A stretch of 64,000 nt of DNA from Sipunculus nudus (GCA_026874595.1 CM049321.1:3644979-3708978); one strand, 5' to 3'. Shown: positions 1 to 12,089, counted from the first letter of the stretch. A program made the numbers and translations. Notes: a model not told the origin generated them from the letters alone.

Positions 1-1146
1 TGAGATATTTTAGTTTAGCACTAATTTTCCAATTACCAATTTCAATTGTCCCTGTAGTTTTACAGTGTTATTGAGTCGGTTTAATTAAATGGTTCATTTA
101 CAGAGGTATGTTTATTTGTCATTATGAAATCCAATAGTCAGGCTCATTGTTTCCTTCTCTTCTACTCCTTGTAGCCCTGATAGTGTGTTTGCAGATGTGA
201 TACAAATTGGCACATAAACATACATTTAAACACACATTATGTATCAACTTGATATATATATATTATATATATTATATATATTATATATATTTAAACCATG
301 TTGGTTCAAAATTAGTTTAAGCATCCTACCTTTCTTTCCATGGACCGCAACTGCAAGACAATTTCAAATTATTAGGTCAATACTGCCGTATAATACTAAT
401 GCTAATACATGTTAATGTTTTAAATACATATATTTTTTTATATGAGTGCACAACCACGAAATGGCAAATAATATGCATATATTAAATACAATTTAACGCC
501 GCTGTTACATTATAATGTTTCTAAAATATACGCCGAAAATTCCTTATATATCAGAAACTTTGTCAAACAGTCATAAAAATCTGATTTCACAAATGAGCAT
601 ATGTCCTATATATATTATTAAGTCATGTTTGGTTAGGGTAATCGCCTCCATTTTCTAATGCTTGCTTTAACTGTGTAATATATACATCTGTTTACATTCC
701 GGTCAAGGAATGACATGGCTTATATTCGATTATCCTGGATCAACCATTCTTGTTGTACCACTCCTTGGGGTGCTAGGTGTGTCATTCCCACCGCTGGGTC
801 ATAGCACCGAATAGCTCTAGAAAGCAGCACTCGTTTTGTGAGTGATCCACGATTGTTAGGCACAGTCCCGCCATTGAGCCTGCAGAGCTCTCACCCTATG
901 TGCAAACCGCGAAAAATACCCGCGAATCTACTGATATTCGGACTCACGAATAAATTTATGATAAACATGTATTAAGGTATTAGCCCAAAAAATATGTAGT
1001 GTTGTTACTTGTTACTTAAGGTCGATAACCTTTAAAAAAATAAAATAAAAGTATAAAATAAATCTAAATATGACATTAAGGGGGAATTTCATAAATACCT
1101 GTATTAACAGAGAGAACCTTCTTCCAGGTTTAAAATCATAAACACT

Positions 1147-1241
1147 AAAACCTCGCTTAACGACCACCTCAGTGTGGAGACCACCTCGACAATGCGACCA
1201 CTTTATCAAGATCCCGGTGGTGGTCTGAATTCAGAGGTTTT
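1147..1241. mobile_element. Short TA-flanked MITE
   Basis: A 95-bp segment runs from AAAACCTC to GAGGTTTT with TA on each side (TA-AAACCTC and GAGGTTT-TA). Internal CGACCACC and GGTGGTGGTCTG partly pair. Short inverted termini with TA duplication suggest a Tc1/mariner-type non-autonomous element. Confidence 0.5.
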
Positions 1242-1317
1242 ATTGCATTTCATTGAAACTAATATACATTTGAAAAAAATTTAAATTAAGTTTTATTCCC
1301 AAAGAGAATACCTTAAT

Positions 1318-1762
1318 TGTAACACGTTTCAGGAACATTTAGCTGGCTAATCGAGTTTTACATTATCTATATCTTATTGGAGGGGGGGGGGGGTAGGGTA
1401 AATTTACTCTATGGAACACCTTCTCTCCCTAAAGAACCTCTGGTTTATTTTCACTCCACATTTTTTATGAAAGTATAGGAATCATTTAATAATTTTCATG
1501 CGAGATTATATTACCGGCACCGATAAAGAGGTAATCATCACAACTTTTTTTAGAACAATTTGTTTAAGGATAGGTTCATGGCCTAGGAACATGGCCTATT
1601 CATGGCCCTGTCTTTTGAATGAGCGTGAAGGTTATTCATACGATAAAAATAGTATGTTAATTATAAAGGGACCTAATCACCTTAGCAAAGTGAATTAACA
1701 CGAAAAATAGCGTTTAAAAAAACTGCCAAAATATTGCCCTGAAACTGTTGGCTTACCCCTGT
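1318..1762 (+). repeat. Dispersed repeat A, copy 1
   Basis: This matches 63481-64000 in the same orientation. Shared landmarks are TTTCAGGAACATTTA, TATGGAACACCTTCTC, CACTCCACATTT, TGAGCGTG-AGGT-ATTCATACG and AAAATATTGCC. A poly-G run at 1381-1392 lies inside this copy. The element type is not recognised and no coding capacity is seen. Confidence 0.75.
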
Positions 1763-2164
1763 ACACGAGTCGACCGGGCGCGATCACAGGCGTCAAAATA
1801 AGCAAGGCCCTTTGTTGGACTTTGTGTATTACTGGGGCCACACCATTAGACAATCAAGAGATACCCTGACTGACTTTGCCAAAAATGTGCTACCTTTTAC
1901 CGTTACATGAAACATCGGGTCAAAGTGGATCTCTTAGCTCCTGGATTAACGAATTACTTTGTTTCAGGCTACTTAACACCAAGGAAACAGGCGATTATCC
2001 TATTTTCATCCAGGCTATGAGTGCCGCACCTGTGGGCCCTGGGGGCTGCTGGATCATACATGGAGGTATAACCTTAAATACAGCATATGCTGTATATGTG
2101 CTCCAAGACCCATGAATTTATATGCAGAAAGTCCGCTCAACACTAACCATGTATATAACTCTGT

Positions 2165-2460
2165 ATTACGCAGCAGGTATTGAGCAGCGGTTCAGCATAA
2201 ATTGAGCGGTTCCAATTATCTAATCAGTGCTCCAATGGAGTAGGCTTATTTGCATATCAAAAGCAGGTATTGAGCAGTTCTTCAGCAGAACCTCCACAGT
2301 ATGCTCTCCTGGAGCAGAAATATGTGTTCTGCTGGAGCAGTATTCTTCTGGAGCAGAACTGTGTATTTGGCTGGAGCAGTGCTCTCCTGGAGCAGTCATC
2401 TGTGCTCTCCTGGAACAGTGCTCTTCTAGAGCAGAACTCTGTGCCTGTGGGCCCACTCAG
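2165..2460. repeat. GGAGCAG minisatellite
   Basis: Degenerate units built on CTGGAGCAG, with TGTGCTCTCCTGGAGCAG-like blocks spaced about 25-35 bases, repeat from about 2300 to 2440. A GGTATTGAGCAG pair at about 2176 and 2266 forms the left part. Several frames on both strands are open, as expected for a repeat without stops, so none is called as a gene. Confidence 0.65.
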
Positions 2461-3703
2461 CAGCATTATCTTTTACACCAAATTTTAGAAGAAAAATGCA
2501 TACCTGTCAATATGTATAACAGAATTTTATTAATTATATACAGTTAATATAAGCTTATTCTTTTTCGTGCCCCTGGGTAATCAAGTTCTAGGTCGGGCAA
2601 TGTTGCTGTGTATCATGTATCCAAACACGCTTGTAGCCATGAAGTGGCATTTAATACAGTGCGTTAACCGGGGAACCAGGGGACAAGTCTACTCGGCACA
2701 CAGTGGTATACTGGTATACTGGGTCTCTGAGAGCTCTAAGAAAAAAAAAACACACTTTTATCTGCCAAAGAATGCCTAACTCAAACTGTAAAGATAATGT
2801 TTCCAATCTCTCAATCTTTATTGACCAATCGAGGGGGAGGTCTGATGACTGTGTCTCTGTGTCAGCAAAAATAATAAATAACTTAAGCCCTGGTTGAAAT
2901 ATATAATCGGCCGTTATCTTTATTAAATTGTAAAATAAAGTGATTTAAAAAGGTGTTCAGGACATAGGAAAGGGGGACGGGCCTAAGTAATTGTCGCAGT
3001 TTATTTCAGCAAACCTTCGGAGTACCGGTATGCTCTAAATATGTTGTCCCAACTTGAAAAGAATTATATTTAATTGCACAATATATTGTCTATCTCAAAA
3101 CTGCAGTGAATCAGTATGTGCTCCAGATCTGTCTCCAAACTTAAAAAAAATATTATATGTCGCTGAGGGCACGGTCTTAAAGCAACACGCTGTAAGCATC
3201 TGCTGCAATCTGCTCTCTTGTCCATTCTAGCACATCTTGAGGCAACAAGAATACAGCAGAAGATGTTGTGTCTGCAGATTTTTAGTAAATCTGCTGGAAA
3301 TATGCTAATACAGAGCAGTAATGGGGCATATGCTTGTCAGCATAATTGGAGTACAATCACAGCAGAAATACAGCAGTTGATCCAAGAGCTTATGCTCAAC
3401 TTTGGTACAGGGCTCACTCGGAGCGTTTAAACTCTCAACGCTCCATGACTGAGAGTCAAACTGATGGCTTTAAGATGTGCTCTACCCGAAGTCACAGACG
3501 CCTAACCGAATAATGACTCCGTGTAATAATTCTAACTTTCTGAATATAAACCATTTACGAGGATCCCAAAAAAGGATTATCTCATTAAATTGTAAGTGCA
3601 TGTAGCTGTAAAAAATAAACTTTGTATGAAAAACTTCCATCATCAATGTGGTATTTTATTTGTCACTATTAGGCATCTAAGCTCTTGAAAAAAGCATTCT
3701 TAC

Positions 3704-3763
3704 CTAAAAGTACGGACAGAAGCAGAAGAATTTTCCTGGCCCCCATGGTGACACCTGTTCCCG
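3704..3763 (-). CDS. First coding exon with signal peptide (gene continues beyond position 1)
   Basis: The minus strand has a T-rich tract and GCAG acceptor, then a 17-nt 5' untranslated stretch (3747-3763), then ATG at 3746 in a strong Kozak context (GTGTCACCATGG). It reads MGARKILLLLSVLL and one extra base, followed by GTAAGA. A short basic N-terminus and a Leu-rich core are the first part of a typical signal peptide, with the cleavage site in the next exon. The gene therefore encodes a secreted or membrane protein transcribed toward position 1. I found no following exon in 1-3700, so it probably lies outside the window. A non-coding first exon should lie at higher coordinates. The gene's identity is unknown. 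It cannot be the start of the VWD gene, because it lies downstream of it on the same strand. Confidence 0.5.
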   Translation of the reverse strand, partial: REQVSPWGPGKFFCFCPYF

Positions 3764-6700
3764 CTGCAATAAAAAAAGTTTCATTAAGAGCGATATCTAG
3801 GTAAATATTGAATTGCATAGCGATCCTGTATCTAGTTATCGGCATTGTAATCGTTTAGAATATAAATAGGATGTGAGGATGAATTTTTAAAACTTTCATA
3901 CGTCAAAGCATCATCTTATTGGTGAACAAGTTGTTGTTTGAGACATGAAAACCCGTAATGTTACCCTCAAGCAATCCGCTAATACCGGTCAGTGGCTCTT
4001 TATAAATAAAAAGTCGTAACAATATGATATAATCGTTTGAATAAATCTGTAATGGTAATCCACATTATCTCAAACGTTTATAGATTGTTTCCTCTACTGC
4101 GTGAGTATGTTTGAATGTGTGTCTGTTCATTACAGAACTCACGCAGGCTGGAACGGAACCTCAGACCACTCCTGGGATGGGCCAATAAAGAATCAAAGAG
4201 GTGTTGGTGTGGATACGGCACATGATTAGTTTTTAGGAACGTCATCAGGGAACACTCACAAGTGTACGAAAACTTGTGCACGAATGAAACTTGGAATATG
4301 GGCCAAATGCATGAATGCAAACACTGATTGGGGACATTACACAATTGAAACCCCTCAGACACATGATGGAGGCTTGATTTCCGTAGAATGCTGATTTAAG
4401 TTCCTTGCATATGTTCCTAACCCTCCATAGTTGTATTTTTTTTGCAAAAATAAACTGACAGAAAAGCCGAGGGTAAAGTCCAAAATAAATTATCAAAGTG
4501 ATAACTGCATAAGCTTCATTGTCATTACTTGTCATGTTTTTATTTTAGATAAATAATTTTTTATTTTTATACGCATATAAAAAGGACATTTATCGCATAT
4601 GAAAGTCATGCAAGTTCTTTATTTTCAATAGATTTTACAGGGGGCGTAGGTTGGCTTTCTTAGTCTTCCCCCGAGATGGATCTCTTTAGGTGTATTAATT
4701 GTTACGTGCAGATGAAAGTGTAAGCTAACTAGATGTAAACATGAATGATACTTTCATGATTTTAAAATTACTTTCACGCTATAAATATTTTAGTAGATAT
4801 TCAGTGTCTGGATACTTCACCCAAATATAAATTTCAAAATCAGATAGAGAGCATGGGCCCTCTTTAGCGCCATATCGGCCCTCTGGCATAGCGACCACAT
4901 AACGACTACAGCCATACTGGCTGTGAGCTCAATTTTCATTGCCTACTGATCATGAGTCGGGTTGTCACGGCTAGGGCTTCTTTAGCACCCCCTTGGCTAC
5001 GCCCCTGGTTTTATAATGATCAACAGTAAAAATTAATTATATTCCAAAATTATAACATAGACATATAACGTAGTATTTGAAAAATAAATCCATTTGTGAC
5101 CCAGAGAAGTTTTTATTCGGAAGGAAACTTCAACTTTTCGATAACAAGAAGCAAGTGTGCATAGAGACTCCTTTCATTATCTTGTTTTTTAGGGGCTTGA
5201 AGAAGTGAATATTATAAAGCCTCCAATGAGAAAGAGCTCAATCGGTAGCTTGTGTAAAGCTTGGGTAACAGGATAATATGCAATAGCAGAGTAAGGAGGC
5301 AAATGAAAGTCCGCCGAAATTACTCCCAGTTTTACCATAACAGCATAACTAATCAAATAAGTATGGGAACGGAACCACATTACATCCTCTATGACGATAT
5401 GTACCCATGTTTTAAAAGGCTTGATCACATCTCAATTAAGATTACCTACAGCCGTTTAAGGATACAAACTGAGACAAATTGCCATACAAACAGTGTGTTT
5501 TTTGTGTAATATTTAAGTTATTCCTAAAATATGTATTTTGATATACATCCTTTCTTTCTTGATATCCTTACATGATAAAAGTAAACCCAAGGAATAAAGA
5601 ATTCATTTTCGAGGGAAAATTGGCAATGATATGCAACATTGCCATAAATTTTTGTTGATTGCTGGTATACTAGACTTCAATCGAATGTTGTGATTTGCAG
5701 TTGACCCTTTTAGTAAATGAAAAAAAATGTGCAGTTGCAATTTTGGATCTGTAAAGGTTTTTTTTTATTTATATTTTGTTCTAGTCACAGACTGAAATTA
5801 CACTTTTTGGCCCATTAGTAATAAACTTAAGTTTATTGATCACTCATAAAAGACTATATATACACATACGAACGGTGGCTCAAGGACGAATTATGTTTCT
5901 GTAATAATTATATATATATATATATCACTGATGACCCTGGTTGTTTGACCTTTAACGGCCTATAGTTGAGCCCTATACGCATTCTTTTATGATGACCTTG
6001 GAAGGCCTAATTTCAAGTTTGTGCAGTTCTTACATTTTTCAAGATATACCCTGCAAAGTTTTTAAAGGAACATGGTGAAAAGGAATTTCCATTTACCTTG
6101 TAGGTGACACCTATTCTGGCTCCTTCTCTGCAATGATTCAGACAGTCAAAGTGGCTTTATATATCTTTCTGAGACTGAACGTGGCAATAGGAAAGCGTGG
6201 CATATTGAACAATTTACGCATACAAATTAGAATGGGTGTGTCAGCCGAGTTCAACATCCATGCATATGTTTAGTATCGATTATCTTCAACACTCCCACAC
6301 ATATGTAAGCCTTACGGAAGAGCATGGCCAAACTTAATGGCTTGGTCGCCCCTAAATGGGTTTGATGCCTTGATACCATGATATGAGCGAGCTGACGCAC
6401 CACCTATCAGATTTTAATTCACCTTCTTGCTACAACGGCAAAGTCACATTCTGCCAGTCGAATTAAATATGTAAGGGTTTTCAACTTTTTTCTGGGCAAT
6501 TATTTTTAAATAAAATTCAATGTAAAGAATCATTTTATAAGCCAATAATTAAGATAATAAAGAATGTTTTAAAATCCAATACCTTAAGGTAGGTTACCCA
6601 AATGAAGATATATATATATATATATACTTTGTGGCATATGGACACAACAAGCCCATAAACTTTCATTCAAGTTGTGGAATAGTGGACCCATTTTAGCCTG

Positions 6701-8053
6701 ACTTCCGTTATTTGAAAACGATTTCAGATTGCCCTCCGGTTAGTCTGAAAGTAATTTCAGGTTAGCTCCCCTCAGACTGATGTGACCGAACGACAATGAA
6801 AATTATGCTTTTAAATTATGATATTATATATCTTTATTATGTGTTTTGGTTGTATACATGTTTATTACATGTGGTTTGCTTCAAATTCACGAGATTAATT
6901 TTGCGATTTTTAGTTATTAGGGTTTTCACGAGGGTTTGCTTTTCTCTATCTCTACTAATAGTTAACTAAAACAAAACAGAATATACTTCATTGTATGATT
7001 TATTAATAGGTTCGCGAGAATGTTATTAATAAGATGTGTCCTGAGAAGGACACATGAAATTGCACCAAACATATGGAAATTATCTGTCATTATAGGTAGA
7101 TAATGTAATAGATTTCCTATTACTCATTATACCTTGACGTACGGCTAATGTAGGAGTCGCTTACCATTAATAATATAAGACTTTGTCTTCCTACGCTATA
7201 CAATCATTGAATATGTACATGAGATGCGAATATCGCGAATATGGAACCTTCGCGAACAAAAAGACCACACTGTTTGTTTACTTTATGTGGGCTGCAGAAA
7301 TTTGGAGGTCATTGCTCGCTAAAGTTTCGGCGCTCTTGATAAACACTCATGATACCGACATTCTGCAGAGGAAGTCACATTGTACACCAGATAGTATACC
7401 CTTTGTCATTAGTCAGCGTGTATGGTGCCTGGAACTGCACATTATTAAATTGAACCTATCAAAAGGCCAAAATGTTAGTGAATAAAATTTGGTCAATTGT
7501 GCACGCAGAAGTGCTTCTGTATTATTAGGAAACGGGTCCGCTCTCATTTATGGCCACAAGTAACACCTTATTGCTCATTACTACATAGCACAAATAATGG
7601 TTACTGCTAAATGATGTTCCCTTTCATAGCGGAAAATATCGTTTCCGACAGAAAGCTCGGGCCATGATGATCGATTCTAGCTCCATTCCAATGTCTTTTT
7701 AGTATAAGGAGAATAATTTTATTGCTAAATAATGTCAGATAAGTTTTCTGTCCGTGACTTGAATTTAGTTTTCTAGGCTCTATAACGGGTATGATCGACT
7801 TTTTGATATTACTCGTTCCCTGCGACACATCTGAGTGTTTTAATAACACAGTTTCGGCACATTGGCAATAGAGTCTCTAACCAGCGGCAGAATGCCCGTA
7901 CACCAGGAATGGAAGACCGCACCGTAAGGCTCCTGAAGGATGCAAACATTTTCGTTATTCTTGACAGCTCCTCATGGCTTACAGGTATTCTGTAACTTAA
8001 CAAAAACCAAACCAATCGTTCCTGATGTGCATATTTAGAATTATATATCTTTT
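3764..8053. other. AT-rich DNA, nothing firm
   Basis: No domain, RNA gene or repeat copy was recognised apart from short (TA)n runs. Minus-strand frames at 4078-4535 and 5189-5428 were examined and not accepted. The open segment at 7809-8015 is discussed with the ORF at 8054-8371. Confidence 0.4.
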
Positions 8054-8371
8054 TTAGAAAATTTGATTACTGCAGAACCTTAAAACACGTTTGTAACATA
8101 TGGCCTGTAAAGTCTTGTCCATGCCGCGGAACTGTGGGAATCCCGAGTCTTCCCGGTAAAAATAAGATTCAGTGGATGTTATGAAATGATATTCACTTTT
8201 TCCGGGATAAATGGGAATTTTAATCTCTTCCTTTATGGGAGGACTGAGATTCCTCGATAAAGCCGGAAGAGACTGGCGGAGAAAGCAACTTCTTTTGAAA
8301 TCTTCTTGAAAAATGGAAGAAATAAAGCATAACAACAACAAAATCCCGGAAAGAACACAATCCATTCTCAT
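8054..8371 (-). CDS. Candidate small secreted protein, 105 residues
   Basis: An ATG at 8371 (A at -3) opens 105 codons. The N-terminus MRMDCVLSGILLLLCFISSI looks like a signal peptide, followed by a moderately charged region with Cys residues and aromatic-rich segments, ending at TAA. The base use is less AT-extreme than the surroundings. No family is recognised. A second open segment on the same strand at 7809-8015 (VSHEELSRITKMF, then FCRWLETLLPMCRNC) follows a plausible acceptor, but no donor in this ORF gives a matching phase. That second segment faintly resembles the linker after the RT domain of Gypsy elements. A chance ORF or a decayed transposon are real alternatives. Confidence 0.25.
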   Translation of the reverse strand: MRMDCVLSGILLLLCFISSIFQEDFKRSCFLRQSLPALSRNLSPPIKEEIKIPIYPGKSEYHFITSTESYFYREDSGFPQFRGMDKTLQAICYKRVLRFCSNQIF

Positions 8372-8706
8372 TTTATCAATGCAAAATGTGCGTTTTATAA
8401 TTTAAAAAAAAAGAAACTGTTGTTCCTACATTATTTCTTAATTTTGGGAAAAAAATAAGCTAACCCCCCCCCCCCCGAAAAAAACTCGTTGACTGAATCG
8501 GAGCATAATACTTTTTGTTGGGGTAATTTTATTATACTTTTCCTCTTTATTCTTGAACTGTGATTTGAATAATAGCGATTACAGGTTATTAAGAGTGTCT
8601 TGCCACAGAAAAATATAAACAAATGCAATTCATTTAAATGACTCAAAAATGGACAAAAATGGATCTCAATTTTCCTCATGAAGAAGCGGAATGCTAATGT
8701 TTCTTG

Positions 8707-8768
<62 letters not shown>

Positions 8769-8771
<3 letters not shown>

Positions 8772-8960
8772 GTCAAGTGAAAGCATAGCGCCTTTTAGAT
8801 AGGCCAACTCGTTTATTAACCCATGCGGTTTCGATAAGAACATGATTCTTCGTTAGGTTGAAAGTGGATACGGGTTTGAATAGGTTTGAAGAAAAACAAC
8901 ACTGTTAATTCACAACAGACTGTTTCACGGGGTGCGACCCGATCATCAGGTGAATGTGGT
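8769..8960 (-). mobile_element. Dispersed element E, copy 1, with two ribozyme-like cores
   Basis: The segment lies between (TA)n tracts and matches 45122-45382 in inverted orientation (for example CTATCTAA-AGGCG near one end). On the minus strand it has CTGATGA (8943-8949), 16 bases with a GGG/CCC stem, then GAAAC (8922-8926). It also has CTAACGA (8850-8856), an AAGAA/TTCTT stem, then GAAAC (8828-8832). These resemble the conserved core of hammerhead ribozymes, which are known in Penelope-like elements and retrozymes. Stems I and III are not convincing. Confidence 0.4.
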
Positions 8961-9931
8961 TATATATATATATATATCGTATATATATGTAAATTATCGG
9001 GTGATTACTAAAATACGTCCCGCTATGAAGAGGTCATTTTGTTATAATACTGCTTATAAGTTGTTGGTAGTTTACCTGTAGAAAAAAATGTGTATAATTT
9101 GATTATGGTTCTAAAATTTCACTGGCACCGAAGTCCAACTTTCTGATTTATGACAAGAATAAATTTTGTTATGAAATTTATTATGTCAGGTGCTTGGTAC
9201 TGCATGTTGTCCTTGACGGTCAGTGTCATCCGGCTACTGTAGGTCATTGGGTACAGGTGTGATGACCGTAACTGTAACCGTTTTCATCAAGTTGGTCAAT
9301 AAGAACTTTCATTTTTTGTCAATTTGTGCACTGATGTTTGACTAATTCCAAAGTAAGGGCAATTTTCCTATAGGACTAAAGTGTACAATAATTGTCCTCT
9401 TGATAATACATATTCTCTTCAGTGTAATTTTTGTGTGCCTCAGTTCTTGCAGTTCTTGCCCTGTCACTTCTAGCTTGTCGATCAACTGGAATTTTTTTTT
9501 CAAAAAAGTTTTATAATCCCTTTCACAAAACGTAGATTCCACCTTTTCCCTGAAAATTCCCATGCGATATGTGCCCATCTCAATCCCTTTTCCACGATGC
9601 AACACCTTTTTAGCAGATATAAAAACCATTCAGAACTTAGTAAGGTTTCGAACTGTACAGAATAAAAGTTTGGTATGTTTTTTAATTAAAGGTATGTACT
9701 TAGCTATCACACTTATACCAAGTGTCTGTACTCAGATGTACTCAGTACTCACTGCTCAGTACCAAGCCCTGGATATAGCACGTTTCACTATACGATTTTT
9801 TTCTTGTCATAATCAGAATGGTGAACTCCTGGACAAATGAAAATTTAAAAACATATCCAAATAATAATAACCTGCAACTAACAACACCTTACATGCAGGA
9901 TTTATAAATAATTACCCCTAAATTTTTACAC

Positions 9932-10808
9932 GCCCGTTTTATACAAGCCCATATGCTTTTTTCTAATTTCAATATATATTGCCAGTTGAAATATCGAATT
10001 TTCTGTTCTGTAATCTTTTCCTGTACACTGTTTCAGTCTACATTTTAATTTGTTAAACATGGAAACCGGCCGTTTAAGATCATCTTTATTGGAGGGTGAC
10101 GTAGTTATGATAGACAGAACGTCCTTGAAACTAACAAAATGTGACCTTATGTAAACAACATAAGCAAGCACATTACCTTCTGTAACAACAGTGAAATGGA
10201 GATAAATTCAGTGTTCTTTTCATCTTCCTAAAGAAAATTCAATTTAACCATTAACTAATTTACATAAAATCGAGCATGGAATTGTAACGTAAATCTTCGC
10301 TAAACAGAAATTTGACATATCAACAACATTCCTCGAATTTTCCAAGAAGAATTTATGGTTGCTCTTTTTGTAAACAAAGCTGACGTCACAAACAAGACTA
10401 TTCAAATCACATTAGCGTGCTCAATTGCCTCTTCTCAATATCGTTTAAGTGTCCTAGAGAATCGCATTTTTAAACATTACCCTATTGAACGTGACAAAAG
10501 AATGGCAAATTCAATACTGTCGGCAGGATGCTACGTCTATGCTGAACCGATCTACTGCAGACAATTATGCATACATGAAATTAATTTTAGCTGTGTTACA
10601 TAAAATTGACCTGCCATAAGTTTATGCACGGAGTTGAACGTTGACCTTGAAGCATAGGTGAGTGACTCGCATCAGGTTGTAGGTGAGATGAATCTTCTGG
10701 TAACCAAGGGGGATATTTTGCAGAACGTAGCCAGGATTGACCTAAAGAGGGGTGGAACGCCGGATAAAGGTTTGAATCCCGGTAATTACCAATATTTTCC
10801 CTGAGGAA
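9932..10808 (+). repeat. Dispersed repeat B, copy 1
   Basis: This matches 43887-44670 in the same orientation. Landmarks are TTGCCAGTTGAAATATCG, ATGGAAACCGG, GTGACGTAGT, GCACATTACCTTCTGTAAC and ATTCCTCGAATTTTCCAAG. This copy has about 100 extra bases at roughly 10480-10590. A GGTTTGAATCC at 10769-10779 and TAGCCAGG at 10728 are spaced like tRNA-type B and A boxes, but no tRNA fold forms. The element type is unknown. Confidence 0.7.
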
Positions 10809-10824
10809 GTGTGGTCGTAACAAA

Positions 10825-10837
10825 TGGGGACTCGTCC
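10825..10837 (+). other. Primer-binding-site-like motif 1
   Basis: TGGGGACTCGTCC differs by one base from the proline-tRNA primer-binding core TGGGGGCTCGTCC known from retroelements. It is preceded by CGTAACAAA, which fits an LTR end in CA. Confidence 0.35.
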
Positions 10838-10929
10838 AGAATAAACCCTCAACTTAGGGGCCCGGGGAATAGTGGTCTGAAGTAATTGCCTAATAACCGC
10901 CAGTTAACCAAAAAGTTAATCCAAGGGAT

Positions 10930-11110
10930 ATTATTCTTGATAGCAGAACGCTCCTTAGAGAGGGTATATTACCGGGTGCATATAAAAGTGCACCAAACTA
11001 TCTCGCTTGCTTTCCTGTCGAAGCAATTGGAACCCCGGACATGTTAGGAAAATGGGTGCGTAACAAGTGGGGGCTCGTCCAAAATTAACCAACAACTTTG
11101 AGGCCCGCCA
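10930..11110 (+). mobile_element. LTR-end relic with TATA box and primer-binding site
   Basis: A TATAAAAG box (about 10981) is followed by a transcribed-looking stretch, CGTAACAAG, and then TGGGGGCTCGTCC at 11068-11080. This matches 13 of 13 bases of the proline-tRNA primer-binding core used by some LTR retroelements. The segment around it repeats the one at about 10810-10880 (GTAACAA, the TGGGG-CTCGTCC core, AACTT, GGCCC), offset 243 bases. No Gag or Pol follows; the sequence runs into a (TA)n tract. Confidence 0.4.
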
Positions 11111-11127
11111 AATATTTTCCACCTAAG

Positions 11128-11200
<73 letters not shown>

Positions 11201-11227
11201 GTATATATATATAAAACATTTCTACAT

Positions 11228-11570
11228 ATGGGTGCTGCCTTAAGACAGTCAACGAAAATAATCAGAAGAGTGATGTAAACGCCAACATTTCAATCAATCG
11301 TGTTACCTAGATTACTTATATAGACTGTTGCAAATTTTAGCTACCTCTGTAGCTTTCGTCAGGGTGAGTGAGTTTTTCGAATTCAGCAAATAAAGCTGAC
11401 AGTGTAACCCTTCACCAGGTCACCTGGGCTAGCTAGCCAGCTATAACAATTTGTCTGGCTGATGTCTCATCTAAACTGGCTTGTGTAAATCCCCTTTAAA
11501 CCAGAGCTGTTGGGGTGTCAATGACAGGAAGGGTTAATTAAGAAGGGAAAGTATGTGCTGATGATGGGCA
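11228..11570 (+). repeat. Dispersed element C, copy 1
   Basis: Landmarks are GTAGCTTTCGTCAGGGTGAG, AATAAAGCTGACAGTGT and CTAGC-AGCTATA. The inverted homologue is at 44690-45015. Both copies have a (TA)n tract directly at the same end, which suggests that the tract is part of the element or its preferred landing site. Confidence 0.65.
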
Positions 11571-12089
11571 TTAAGAGCAAAGCCAAGTCTCTTTTTAACC
11601 TTTTATGTGTTTTCGAGGGGAATGAATGTACTATTATTCGGATGTTATTCTGTCTTTGCTGGAAGAAAAGTTGCCTTTATAATGGTGTTAAATCTTGAGA
11701 GAATGGTCGGATTTGTTAACATGTGTGGCCACGGTAAATTCCTGGATTGTTTTTGCCGATTTTTATTTTGCTGGGTGCTCATTCTGAGCCTTAATTTGGT
11801 GTCAGTTTCTCCTCAATAATTTCCCATACCATTTGGTCATTTAACAAGTAATAAATTAAATGAAATTTGAGGAATTGCATGAAAAAGGACCTGGCGTGAG
11901 GTTAATGTTGGACCCTGGGATCTGAAATGTGTGTTAGGTGTTTAAATATCGCAAATCTCACAGCGGCATTCACCGCATTTGACATTGAACTGACGTGATT
12001 GTTGTGTAGTTTCAAGTGCACAAGCATGCGTTTGAGGTCGGGATGTCGTCTGTATGCAGCAAGGGGGGTTGGTTCGGGGTGGATTAAAG

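Noticed and set aside
4078-4535. Minus-strand frames with GT donors at about 4136 and 4243
   Set aside because: The peptide matches no family I know and no acceptor with a good tract was found, so a gene cannot be supported.
5189-5428. 79-codon minus-strand frame with hydrophobic segments
   Set aside because: It has no family features or splice context, and an overlapping frame of similar length exists on the other strand.
10728-10779. A-box and B-box-like motifs suggesting a tRNA or tRNA-derived SINE
   Set aside because: The T-arm and acceptor do not pair, and copy 2 of the repeat at about 44.6 kb does not keep the boxes.
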